64,000 bases of DNA from Paenibacillus agricola (GTDB lineage Bacteria; Bacillota; Bacilli; Paenibacillales; NBRC-103111), in NCBI RefSeq assembly GCF_011440305.1, contig NZ_JAAOIW010000003.1, forward strand, positions 551,577 through 615,576, read 5' to 3'. The notes below the pieces were generated by a model. It made no database searches. It was not told where the DNA came from and saw nothing but the letters and a program-made list of their open reading frames with translations. Positions within the stretch are counted from its first letter, which is position 1; every line of letters begins with the position of its first letter. The position numbers and the translations under genes were made by a program. Shown here one piece after another: positions 8,918-17,124 of this stretch.

Positions 8918-10552
8918 ATGAGATGGAAGGTTAGAAGGTTGACAGTTTTACTGGCATTACTGGTATTGGTCGTGGCGGGAGCCCTATTCGCTTGGATGTC
9001 CTCTATGAAGGAAAGCGAACCTCAAGCTGCGCCAGGCAGCTCTGTCCAAGCACCACAGGATGGCAAAGCCACACCACAGCCTGCGGTTGCCGTAACAGCC
9101 CCCACACCCCCACCTGAACCACCGGTTCCTACCGAGGAAGTGGATGTGGTTGTATTCGGAAGCGAGCTCGAAGGGCTTTATCTAGCAAGAGCCGCTGCGG
9201 ATGAAGGACTGAAGGTCAAGGTACTGGACCCAAGGGAAGGCTTCGGCGGCCAAGTGCTGCAGGCTGAAATGCTGTTTCTGGACGAAACGCGTGACGAGCA
9301 AGGACGGACACTGGTCCAAGGCCGTGCCAAAGAGCTGTTCGACGGCTTCCGCAATGGCAAGATTCGCAAGCTGCCGGAGTTTGTGCAATATTTTGATAAG
9401 CTAAAAAAGGACATCCCTATAGAATCGGGCATTAAAATTACAGATATTAAACAAATACCGGGTCAATTTGGGCTTCATGCGGTTGAATCCATTACTTACA
9501 CAACGAAAGACGGTGCCAAGAAAAATATTAAAGCCGGCTATTGGGTAGATAATACCGATTATGCGGCCATGCTAAGCAAGCTGAAGGTGACCCGGCTGCC
9601 AGGGCTTGAGCAATTTTACGGACAAACGCAGATTGAATATATGAGCACGGGCTTTATGCTAAAATTCAAAAATGTCGATTGGAGCAAGTTTAATACCAGC
9701 TTCAACGCCATGACCGCCCAAGAGCGCAGAACCAAATACGGTGGTGGCTCGGTTAACGAAAGCTTTGCCATTGGGCTGAGCGGTATGACGAGTGCATATA
9801 AGCCCAGCAATGACCGCGTTTTTCTGCGTGGCTTGAATGCCGTCAATCAAAGGGATGGCGAGGTGCTGATCAACGCCTTCCTGATCTATACCGTTGACCC
9901 TGCGGACGACAAGTCGGTTGCTGAAGCCATGGAGCTCAGTAAAAAGGAATTGCCGCTGATCCTGGCGCATTTCCGCAAAAATATTGTCGGCTGGGAGCAA
10001 GCTGAGCTGAACGGCTTCCCGAACCACTTGTACATTCGCGAGTACAACCATTATGAAACCGATTATGTATTGGAGCCTTCCGATATGCTCGGTGCACGTA
10101 TGTTCTGGGATAATGTCAGCATCGGCGGGTATCCCCTTGACCTGCAAGGGATTAGCTCCAGCAAATGGGGGATCGAGATGGGCAGGCCGGATAAATACGG
10201 AATGCCGCTGCGCAGCTTTATGCTGAAGGATTACGATAATGTGCTTGTTGCCGGGAAAAATGTCGGCTCATCGGCGATTGCTTACGGCAGCGCCCGCATC
10301 CAACCTAATACCAGCCTTGCGGCAGAAACCATCGGTGTGCTGCTCGGACAAATCCAAGGCAAGAAAAAGCTGCGCGAGCTGCAGGAGCCGGATATGCCTG
10401 CACTGAATAAATATTTGGAAACCACATATAAGATCAAAAACACCGGCATCACTGGCAATAATAAAATTAAAGGCTGGACGAACGACGAGATTGCCAAGCT
10501 GGATACGGGGGAAATTGTATATCCTGCTTATGTGAATACTAGAAAGAAATAA
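8918..10552 (+). CDS. Membrane-anchored FAD-dependent oxidoreductase
   Basis: A 544-residue protein with an N-terminal signal-anchor (about residues 8-28), a Pro/Ala-rich linker (about 30-70), and then a large FAD-binding fold. The Rossmann start is VDVVVFGSELEGLYLARAA, where GxGxxG is degenerate (G-S-E-L-E-G), followed by an acidic residue at the strand-2 end (KVLDPREGFGGQ). A C-terminal FAD motif (NVLVAGKNVGSSAIAYGSAR) matches the FAD_oxidored (PF12831) group. The anchor and linker imply that the catalytic part is outside the membrane, and the substrate is unknown. RBS AAGGGAGG. It is monocistronic and followed by a terminator. Confidence 0.75.
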   Translation: MRWKVRRLTVLLALLVLVVAGALFAWMSSMKESEPQAAPGSSVQAPQDGKATPQPAVAVTAPTPPPEPPVPTEEVDVVVFGSELEGLYLARAAADEGLKVKVLDPREGFGGQVLQAEMLFLDETRDEQGRTLVQGRAKELFDGFRNGKIRKLPEFVQYFDKLKKDIPIESGIKITDIKQIPGQFGLHAVESITYTTKDGAKKNIKAGYWVDNTDYAAMLSKLKVTRLPGLEQFYGQTQIEYMSTGFMLKFKNVDWSKFNTSFNAMTAQERRTKYGGGSVNESFAIGLSGMTSAYKPSNDRVFLRGLNAVNQRDGEVLINAFLIYTVDPADDKSVAEAMELSKKELPLILAHFRKNIVGWEQAELNGFPNHLYIREYNHYETDYVLEPSDMLGARMFWDNVSIGGYPLDLQGISSSKWGIEMGRPDKYGMPLRSFMLKDYDNVLVAGKNVGSSAIAYGSARIQPNTSLAAETIGVLLGQIQGKKKLRELQEPDMPALNKYLETTYKIKNTGITGNNKIKGWTNDEIAKLDTGEIVYPAYVNTRKK

Positions 10553-10570
10553 CGTGCCCTGCTAGGCCAC

Positions 10571-10600
10571 AAACGTATCCATTCATTGGATGCGTTTTTT
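10571..10600 (+). terminator. Intrinsic terminator
   Basis: AACGTATCCA and TGGATGCGTT form a stem with one wobble, followed by TTTTTTC, 20 bp after the oxidoreductase stop. Confidence 0.85.
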
Positions 10601-10716
10601 CTTTGCTTCATTAGACGAGCTGAAGAAAAAGTAGTGCTCCTGCTAATCGTTTGTGTTACAATTTATTGAGTTCGTAACACGAATACATAAAAATGATGGA
10701 TACGGAGTGGTTGAGC

Positions 10717-12327
10717 TTGAAATTAAAAACAAAGAGAGGCCGATGGGCCCTAATTGTCACAGTCACAAGCTGTTTGTTGCTATTATCCGGCTGTTTGGCC
10801 GACAAATTGCCCCAAGCTGTCAACGAGGCCAACGATCAGCTTGTGCTGGCCGTCGGTGCTGAGCCTGAAGCCGGATTCGATCCTACGACTGGCTGGGGGC
10901 GCTACGGCTCTCCCTTGTTCCAAAGCACATTGCTGAAAAGAAACAGCGACATGTTGATTGTTAACGACTTGGCCACCAGCTACGAGGTTAGCGCTGACGG
11001 CGGGACATGGACGGTAAAGCTCCGCAAGGATGCGAAATTTTCCGATGCTTTGCCTTTAACCGCGGCGGATGTGCAATTCACTTTCGAGACGGCGGCAAAA
11101 AATGCAACAACTATCGACTTGACCAATATGGAAAGTGTTACTGCCACGGATGAGCTTACCGTAGTATTTAAGCTCAAGGAAGCGCAGTCTACTTTCATTA
11201 GCCTGCTCGTTTCCACAGGGATCGTCCCCAAGCATGCTTACGGCAAGGATTATGCCGCACATCCGATTGGCTCCGGACCGTTTAAGCTGGTGCAGTGGGA
11301 TAAGGGCCAGCAGGTCATTGTCGAGGCCAATCCCGAATATTATGGGACGAAGCCTTTTTTCAAAAAAATGACCTTTTTGTTCCTGAACGAGGATGCTGCG
11401 TTTGCGGCAGCGAAAGCGGGCAGTGTCGATGTTTCCTATATCCCTTCGGCATTCAGCAAGCAAACCGTTACCGGGATGCGCCTTGAAGCGATCAAATCCG
11501 TCGATAACCGCGGCATCATGCTGCCTTATGTGAAGTCAGGGTCCAAGACAAAGGATGGCGCTCCAATCGGCAACGACGTGACGGCGGACCTGTCGATCCG
11601 TAAAGCCATCAATGTAGCGATGGATCGCAAAGCACTTGTTGCAGGTGTCTTGGAGGGCTACGGCACTCCCGCTTACACGGTGAATGATGGCTTGCCGTGG
11701 TGGAACCCGGAAACCGTGTTCGCCGATGGCAACGCGGCCGAGGCCAAGAAGCTATTAGCGGAAGCCGGATGGAAGGACACTGATGGTGACGGCATCGTTG
11801 AAAAAGAGGCGCTCAAGGCACAATTTTCATTGATATATCCTTCGGGCGATGTGACCAGGCAATCGCTTGCGCTTGCCGCAGCCGATATGATCAAGCCTAT
11901 TGGAATTAAAATCAATGTCGAGGGCAAAAGCTGGGATGACATTGAAAAATTAATGTATTCGAACGCGATCATGTTCGGGTTTGGTAGTAATGACCCGCTG
12001 GAAATGTTTAATCTTTACAGCACTAAATTCAGGGGTGTCGATTATTACAATACAGGCTACTACAGCAATCCAACCGTTGATGATTGGATGAATAAAGCGA
12101 TGCTGGCCCGCACTGAAGAAGCGGCTTGGGATAACTGGAGGAAATCGCAATGGGATGGCAAAACCGGCTCCAGCTTCAAAGGGGATGCTCCTTGGGCATG
12201 GCTCGTAAATATCGATCATTTGTATCTGGTTAAGGATAAGCTGGATATCGGCAAGCAAAAGATCCATCCTCATGTACATGGCTGGCCTGTGACCGATAAC
12301 ATTGAGGAATGGAGCTGGAAGCCATAA
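10717..12327 (+). CDS. Peptide/nickel-type ABC transporter substrate-binding lipoprotein
   Basis: A family-5 solute-binding protein of about 536 residues. It has a lipoprotein signal (ALIVTVTSCLLLLSGC, lipobox Cys in LSGC) and the SBP_bac_5 fold with the usual IGSGPFKLVQWDKGQ segment. I prefer the TTG at 10717, nine bases after GGAG, because the two ATGs at 10693 and 10696 have no ribosome binding site and would add a poor N-terminus. The C-terminus contains HPHVHGWPVTDN, a His-containing end I associate with the nickel- or metal-chelate-like subgroup, but oligopeptide is equally possible. First gene of a five-gene importer operon. Confidence 0.82.
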   Translation: MKLKTKRGRWALIVTVTSCLLLLSGCLADKLPQAVNEANDQLVLAVGAEPEAGFDPTTGWGRYGSPLFQSTLLKRNSDMLIVNDLATSYEVSADGGTWTVKLRKDAKFSDALPLTAADVQFTFETAAKNATTIDLTNMESVTATDELTVVFKLKEAQSTFISLLVSTGIVPKHAYGKDYAAHPIGSGPFKLVQWDKGQQVIVEANPEYYGTKPFFKKMTFLFLNEDAAFAAAKAGSVDVSYIPSAFSKQTVTGMRLEAIKSVDNRGIMLPYVKSGSKTKDGAPIGNDVTADLSIRKAINVAMDRKALVAGVLEGYGTPAYTVNDGLPWWNPETVFADGNAAEAKKLLAEAGWKDTDGDGIVEKEALKAQFSLIYPSGDVTRQSLALAAADMIKPIGIKINVEGKSWDDIEKLMYSNAIMFGFGSNDPLEMFNLYSTKFRGVDYYNTGYYSNPTVDDWMNKAMLARTEEAAWDNWRKSQWDGKTGSSFKGDAPWAWLVNIDHLYLVKDKLDIGKQKIHPHVHGWPVTDNIEEWSWKP

Positions 12328-12346
12328 AGAGAGCGGGGCTAAGGGT

Positions 12347-13336
12347 ATGCAAAGCAGTACGTTAACCTATTGGGGATTAAAGGCAATTCGGTTACTCTCC
12401 CTTCTATTTGCAGTCAGTATCATCTCATTCTGGCTTGTCGAGCAATCCCCGATTGACCCCATTCAGGCGTATGTGGGGGCAGATATGATGAAGGTCAGCG
12501 CGGAGCAGCGTCTGCTTATTGCTGAATATTGGGGGTTGGACAAGCCGCCTGTAGAACGGTTCCTGCGCTGGGGCTCCGCCCTGCTGCACGGTGACCTGGG
12601 TACATCCATGATTTATCGGCTGCCCGTTACGGAAGTAATTCAAGAGCGCTTTCTGAGCTCTGCCGCACTTATGGGCGTTTCATGGCTATTATCCGGTATT
12701 ATTGGCTTCGTCGCTGGCGTGGTTGCCGCAATGAATAAGGACAGGTGGCCGGACCGCTTAATTAAATGGTACTGCTACACATTGGCATCAACTCCCACCT
12801 TTTGGCTGGGATTGCTTCTGTTGATTGTTTTTGCAGTATGGCTGGGCTGGTTCCCGGTTGGACTTGGCGTGCCCGCAGGCGTGTTATCAGGTGACGTTAC
12901 GTTCGGAGACAGGGTTCAGCATATGATTCTGCCTGCCTTAACCTTAAGTGTAATCGGAATTTCCAGTATCGCTTTACATACACGGCAAAAGCTGGTTGAA
13001 GTGCTGAGCAGTGACTATGTGCTTTTTGCCAGAGCAAGGGGGGAATCGGGCTTTCGCTTATTCTGGAGGCATGGGCTCCGCAATGTTGCGCTGCCTGCGA
13101 TTTCGTTGCAATTCACCTCCTTTAGCGAGCTATTCGGGGGTGCCGTGCTGGCTGAGCAGGTATTCTCTTACCCAGGACTGGGACAAGCGACGGTTGAAGC
13201 CGGCTTGCGAGGGGATGTCCCCTTGCTGCTGGGCATTGTTCTGTGCAGCTCCCTGTTCGTGTTCTCCGGCAACCTACTGGCAGATCTGTTCTACCGACTT
13301 GTTGACCCACGGCTCGGGAAGGGAGTGAGACAATGA
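12347..13336 (+). CDS. ABC transporter permease, DppB/NikB type
   Basis: A 329-residue inner-membrane permease with six predicted transmembrane helices. The EAA loop near the C-terminus reads YVLFARARGESGFRLFWRHGLRN, which contacts the ATPases. It is the first of two permeases. The start chosen, ATG 12347, has GCGGGG upstream; the open frame extends 15 codons back into the binding-protein gene. The stop overlaps the next start in an ATGA junction, so translation is coupled. Confidence 0.85.
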   Translation: MQSSTLTYWGLKAIRLLSLLFAVSIISFWLVEQSPIDPIQAYVGADMMKVSAEQRLLIAEYWGLDKPPVERFLRWGSALLHGDLGTSMIYRLPVTEVIQERFLSSAALMGVSWLLSGIIGFVAGVVAAMNKDRWPDRLIKWYCYTLASTPTFWLGLLLLIVFAVWLGWFPVGLGVPAGVLSGDVTFGDRVQHMILPALTLSVIGISSIALHTRQKLVEVLSSDYVLFARARGESGFRLFWRHGLRNVALPAISLQFTSFSELFGGAVLAEQVFSYPGLGQATVEAGLRGDVPLLLGIVLCSSLFVFSGNLLADLFYRLVDPRLGKGVRQ

Positions 13337-14217
13337 GCGGATTAAGGGATTTGACTAAAACAAAAGGTGACAGACTAGCCTATACCGCCACCTCCTCCTC
13401 CACCGTTAACCGACGCAAGCGCTCCTTCATCTTGAGCGGATTGGTCGCGCTATTCATTCTGGTCGCCTGGTTAAGCGGATATATGATAGACCCCAGTCAT
13501 TTATCCACCCATTTGGAGCTGCGCAACCTCCCCCCTTCGCTTGTCCATCCTTTCGGAACCGATTGGCTGGGGCGGGACATGTTCTCACGCACGTCCAAGG
13601 GACTGGGACTAAGCATTCAGGTCGGCCTCCTTGCTTCGGCTTGCAGTTGCTTCATTGCGGCTGCGCTGGGGCTTGCCGCTGCGCTAGGGAGAACGGCCGA
13701 TGCCGTCGTGTCTTGGTTGATTGACCTTTTTCTAAGCGTCCCGCATCTGGTATCCCTTATCCTTATCTCCTTCGTGTTCGGTGGTGGCATGAAGGGCATT
13801 ATTATCGGGATTGCCTTTACGCATTGGCCAAGTCTGGCACGCATTATCCGGGCAGAGGTGATGCAGCTTCGGTCAGCCGAATATGTGCTGATTTCCCGCA
13901 AGCTTGGCAAATCGCGCTGGTGGGTGGCATCGCGGCATATTTTTCCGCATTTGCTGCCCCAGCTGCTGGTCGGGCTGCTTCTCTTGTTTCCGCATGCGAT
14001 TTTGCATGAGGCTGCCGTCACTTTTATCGGGTTAGGCTTATCGCCGCATCAGCCAGCTATCGGGATTATTTTATCGGAATCGATGCGATATTTATCGACA
14101 GGCATGTGGTGGCTGGCGTTTTTCCCAGGGATCTGTCTGCTCCTTGTCGTTCGTTCCTTTGATACGGTTGGCGAGCATTTGCGAATTCTACTGGATCCGC
14201 GCCGATCTCAGGAGTAA
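13333..14217 (+). CDS. ABC transporter permease, DppC/NikC type
   Basis: A 294-residue permease, second of the pair. It has an N-terminal cytoplasmic tail, a transmembrane helix near residues 30-50, the FGTDWLGRDMFSRTSKG motif that is a hallmark of DppC/OppC/NikC proteins, and an EAA loop (SAEYVLISRKLGKSRWWVASRHI). It starts inside the stop of the upstream permease (ATGA overlap). The downstream ATPase begins 19 bp later. Confidence 0.85.
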   Translation: MSGLRDLTKTKGDRLAYTATSSSTVNRRKRSFILSGLVALFILVAWLSGYMIDPSHLSTHLELRNLPPSLVHPFGTDWLGRDMFSRTSKGLGLSIQVGLLASACSCFIAAALGLAAALGRTADAVVSWLIDLFLSVPHLVSLILISFVFGGGMKGIIIGIAFTHWPSLARIIRAEVMQLRSAEYVLISRKLGKSRWWVASRHIFPHLLPQLLVGLLLLFPHAILHEAAVTFIGLGLSPHQPAIGIILSESMRYLSTGMWWLAFFPGICLLLVVRSFDTVGEHLRILLDPRRSQE

Positions 14218-14236
14218 GGAAAAGGAGGTTTTACCT

Positions 14237-15160
14237 ATGGCTTTACTAGAGGTTATGGACTTATCTATTTCATTTACGCGTTATAGAGGCTTATTTCGGC
14301 AGCAAACGCTTGAGGTTATTAATGGGCTTCAGCTTTCCATCAATCCCGGCGAGGTTGTTGCCGTTGTAGGCTCCAGTGGCTCGGGAAAAAGCTTGCTGGC
14401 TCACGCGATCATGGGCATTCTTCCGGGAAATGCCCGGATGACAGGAAGCTTACGTTATAACGGTGAGCCGTTGGATGCCAAGAAGCTGGCGGCACTGCGG
14501 GGAAAAGAGCTGGCGCTTGTCCCGCAATCGGTCAATTACTTGGACCCACTCATGAAGGTTGGCGCTCAGGTTCGCTCATCATCCACGGATAAGGCAGAGC
14601 TTGATGCACAAAGAAAAGCATTTGCCCGTTACCAGCTGGACCAGAAGGTTGAGCAGTTGTATCCGTTTCAGCTTTCTGGCGGCATGGCGCGCAGGGTGCT
14701 GCTCTCAACGGCTACGATAAGTGGTGCCAAGCTTATCGTGGCCGACGAGCCAACCCCTGGTCTCCATCAGGAGGTCGCCCAGGAAACCTTGCGCCGATTC
14801 CGCGAGCTAGCCGATGAGGGCTGTGCCATCCTGCTCATTACGCACGATATCGAATCCGCCTTGCAGATTGCTGATAAAGTCGCTGTCTTTTATGCCGGTA
14901 CGACAGTTGAAGTCGCTTCGGCAGCGGATTTCTCCGGTAGCGGACAGCAGCTAAGGCATCCCTATAGCCAAGCACTCTGGCAATCGCTGCCGCAAAATGA
15001 ATTCAAGCTCATCCCCGGCTCCCAGCCGCTTCCTGGCTCGTTGCCGGAAGGCTGCCTGTTTGCGCCGCGCTGCCAGCAAGCGTCAGCCGAGTGTAGCAGC
15101 TTACGGCCTGCGATGCGGGATTTGCGAGCCGGGCTAGTGAGGTGCATCCATGCATCTTGA
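14237..15160 (+). CDS. ABC transporter ATP-binding protein, DppD/NikD type
   Basis: A 307-residue ATPase. Walker A GSSGSGKS (45-52), Q-loop LVPQSVNYLDP, signature LSGGMARR (Met in place of the usual Gln), Walker B LIVADEPT, and a C-terminal extension GCLFAPRCQQASAECSS typical of the peptide/nickel class, which may hold an iron-sulfur centre or metal. ATG 14237 is preceded by AAAGGAGGT; the longer frame from 14144 is rejected. Its end overlaps the next ATPase start by 11 bp. Confidence 0.88.
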   Translation: MALLEVMDLSISFTRYRGLFRQQTLEVINGLQLSINPGEVVAVVGSSGSGKSLLAHAIMGILPGNARMTGSLRYNGEPLDAKKLAALRGKELALVPQSVNYLDPLMKVGAQVRSSSTDKAELDAQRKAFARYQLDQKVEQLYPFQLSGGMARRVLLSTATISGAKLIVADEPTPGLHQEVAQETLRRFRELADEGCAILLITHDIESALQIADKVAVFYAGTTVEVASAADFSGSGQQLRHPYSQALWQSLPQNEFKLIPGSQPLPGSLPEGCLFAPRCQQASAECSSLRPAMRDLRAGLVRCIHAS

Positions 15161-15749
15161 AGGTAGTAATCTCGGGTTTCGATATGGTCGTGGAGCACCT
15201 TGGATCGTTCAAGGAGCACACATCAGCATCGCGCAGGGCGAAGTTGTGGGGCTGGTAGGGCCAAGCGGAAGCGGAAAAACAACGCTGGCCCGCCTGCTGG
15301 CTGGCTACGATCTTCCGCAGGCAGGCCGTATCACCTGCGATGGACGCCCGCTGCTGCCAGGCGGCATCCAGCCGGTCCAGCTCGTATTCCAGCATCCGGA
15401 GAAAGCGGTCAATCCCCGCTGGCGGATGCGCCGGACGATTACCGAGGGCTGGGAGCCAGACGCAGGCTTTCTGCAAACGCTTGGCATTGAGCGGGAATGG
15501 CTGGATCGCTATCCTAACGAGCTGTCCGGCGGGGAGCTACAACGCTTTTGTGTAGCCAGAGCATTAGGTCCACAGACCCGTTATTTAATAGCGGATGAAA
15601 TGACGACCATGCTCGATGCGATCACCCAAGCGCAAATATGGCATACCGTCATGGATATCGCCCGACAGCGAAATCTCGGCATCCTTGTCATCAGCCATGA
15701 GTCGAGCTTAATCCAGCGGCTATGCAGCCGGGTTATTGAATGGCCTTAA
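15150..15749 (+). CDS. ABC transporter ATP-binding protein, short NikE/DppF type
   Basis: A 199-residue ATPase, second of the pair. Walker A GPSGSGKT, Q-loop LVFQHPEKAVNPRWRM, signature LSGGELQR, Walker B YLIADEMT (Met-Thr instead of the normal Pro-Thr) and switch His in VISHESS. It ends right after the H-loop and lacks the roughly 60-100 residue C-terminal extension of OppF/DppF, so it is a minimal subunit. Last gene of the importer operon; a terminator follows. Confidence 0.85.
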   Translation: MHLEGSNLGFRYGRGAPWIVQGAHISIAQGEVVGLVGPSGSGKTTLARLLAGYDLPQAGRITCDGRPLLPGGIQPVQLVFQHPEKAVNPRWRMRRTITEGWEPDAGFLQTLGIEREWLDRYPNELSGGELQRFCVARALGPQTRYLIADEMTTMLDAITQAQIWHTVMDIARQRNLGILVISHESSLIQRLCSRVIEWP

Positions 15750-15769
15750 GTGGCCAGGAAGAATATGAC

Positions 15770-15814
15770 AAACAGGGGTTTCGGGAATAATTCCGAAACC
15801 CCTGTTTCTTTTAT
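15770..15814. terminator. Strong bidirectional intrinsic terminator
   Basis: A 17-18 bp stem (AAACAGGGGTTTCGGGAA with its complement, loop TAA) followed by CTTTT. It separates the ABC operon from the convergent phosphotransferase gene. Confidence 0.9.
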
Positions 15815-15853
15815 AAGGTGCCTAACTGTTCAGACGCTCCTGTACAGACTCTC

Positions 15854-16807
15854 CTATTCAGCCGGAAGCTCCTCCCCGTATTCGTTAACACCAAGGGCGG
15901 CTCTCGCCATGACCCTATATTCCTCCAGCCCCGACTTCTGAGCAAACATCGCAATAAGCATAGGGTAAGCGGCCATCATTTCAATGATATGCTCGTGCAT
16001 TCGCGGCCATACAAGACCGCCTGCCTGCTCATACCTCTCTATTAGGCTGGATAAGCCCGACGCTCCGAACAAAGCATAATACATTGTAAAATCAATAGCC
16101 GGATCAGCCACCTCCGCCTCTGTCCAATCCAGCAATCCCGTTACCTTTCCTACGGGATCCACCACAATATGACCGGGATGAAGGTCACCATGCACGAGCG
16201 ACGAATGGTTTGGCCAGAATGTATCATCAGCAAGCCATCTTTGCCACCGTTCCCACAGCGCTTGGGAAACCCCAAAATTCCGCTGGACGGTCTCCATCTT
16301 CTCTGCAAGCGCTTGTCGCACCTCATTCGGTTGCAGGACTCGAACGCCAGCAGCAATTGCTGCTCCATGATCCATGCTGTGCAAGGCGACCATCGCCTCA
16401 GCCAGGGATTGCTCGAAGAGCTCGGGAAGCGATTCGGGATTTAAATACCATTCATAGTTTTTCGCTTCGGGATTAATGGTCGCCGCTGGATTCCCCTCCA
16501 GTATCTTATATGCAATCAGCTCAGGCGTATGCACCTGCCAATTCGGCACCGAAACAGGCAAGTGGCCCGCTAGCAGATCCAATACTTTTTTCTCATAGGC
16601 TGCTGATTCCACAACATCGGCTCTCCGGGGTGTGCGCAATACCCAAGTCAGGCCATCCTTAGTACTCGCAAACACCGCCAAAAAGTCCAAGCCCGATTCA
16701 TTGACCTTTACACTGGTTGTATCGATATCAAATCCATGGACATGTGCTATAGAAAGGATATGCTTAACTGTAGTTTTATAATCTGTAGTTTCATTATTAG
16801 AAGACAT
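15854..16807 (-). CDS. mph: Macrolide 2'-phosphotransferase (Mph family)
   Basis: A 317-residue kinase of the aminoglycoside/macrolide phosphotransferase fold, expected to inactivate macrolides by phosphorylating the desosamine 2'-OH. Family marks are SGLDFLAVFAS and WVLRTPRRADV near the N-terminus (nucleotide lobe, Mph-specific), the catalytic loop VHGDLHPGHIVVD with Asp208, and GLLDWTEAEVADPAIDF with the metal-binding Asp227. I start at ATG 16807, eight bases after GAGGTG; a TTG lies one codon upstream. It is a single gene with its own promoter and a nine-codon leader peptide, so it is probably macrolide-inducible. The exact Mph subclass cannot be assigned. Confidence 0.85.
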   Translation of the reverse strand: MSSNNETTDYKTTVKHILSIAHVHGFDIDTTSVKVNESGLDFLAVFASTKDGLTWVLRTPRRADVVESAAYEKKVLDLLAGHLPVSVPNWQVHTPELIAYKILEGNPAATINPEAKNYEWYLNPESLPELFEQSLAEAMVALHSMDHGAAIAAGVRVLQPNEVRQALAEKMETVQRNFGVSQALWERWQRWLADDTFWPNHSSLVHGDLHPGHIVVDPVGKVTGLLDWTEAEVADPAIDFTMYYALFGASGLSSLIERYEQAGGLVWPRMHEHIIEMMAAYPMLIAMFAQKSGLEEYRVMARAALGVNEYGEELPAE

Positions 16808-16908
16808 CAAAAATACACCTCAATCATTCGTATTGGTTAATAAAAACAAAACTCAAATAAACCCACACCATTCAAAAAATGGCCGAGCTTGTTCGGAATA
16901 TGCTTATT

Positions 16909-16938
16909 TTAACGAATCCGTATGAATTGGATGCCCAT
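16909..16938 (-). CDS. Putative macrolide-sensing leader peptide MGIQFIRIR
   Basis: A nine-codon open frame, ATG to TAA, about 100 bp upstream of the phosphotransferase start. It has an excellent ribosome binding site (GGAGGG, eight bases before the ATG). The peptide ends Arg-Ile-Arg, the +X+ motif that arrests ribosomes in the presence of macrolides in known leaders such as that of ErmD. The sequence encoding Ile8-Arg9 (ATTCGT) is complementary to ACGAAT, which lies five bases upstream of the phosphotransferase ribosome binding site. The peptide, its ribosome binding site and the pairing are seen; the inducible role is inferred. Confidence 0.6.
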   Translation of the reverse strand: MGIQFIRIR

Positions 16939-17005
16939 GACGGTAACCCTCCATTTGAATCATATTATATATAAATCCAATTTATGGATCTATATATCTG
17001 ATAGC

Positions 17006-17035
17006 AGTATACCATTTCGAGCTGAAATTCTGCAA
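17006..17035 (-). promoter_or_regulatory. Candidate promoter of the mph leader-mph transcript
   Basis: TTGCAG, 18-bp spacer, TATACT with an extended TGG just before the -10 hexamer, on the minus strand. A second -10-like TATAAT lies closer to the leader, but its -35 is poor. Between mph and the murQ terminator (16808-17073) I see only this promoter, the leader peptide and A/T-rich spacer. Confidence 0.45.
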
Positions 17036-17073
17036 TTCTTATGGATGCTCCACCCTAGGGTTAAACTAGACAA

Positions 17074-17112
17074 GAAAACCGTCAAGGATCCAATCTTCCC
17101 TGACGGTTTTCA
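17074..17112 (-). terminator. Intrinsic terminator of the muropeptide salvage operon
   Basis: On the minus strand GAAAACCGTCA pairs with TGACGGTTTTC with GGGAA/TCC pairing inside, followed by TTGTCT. It lies 12 bp beyond the murQ stop. Confidence 0.8.
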
Positions 17113-17124
17113 GAAGTCACCTTA

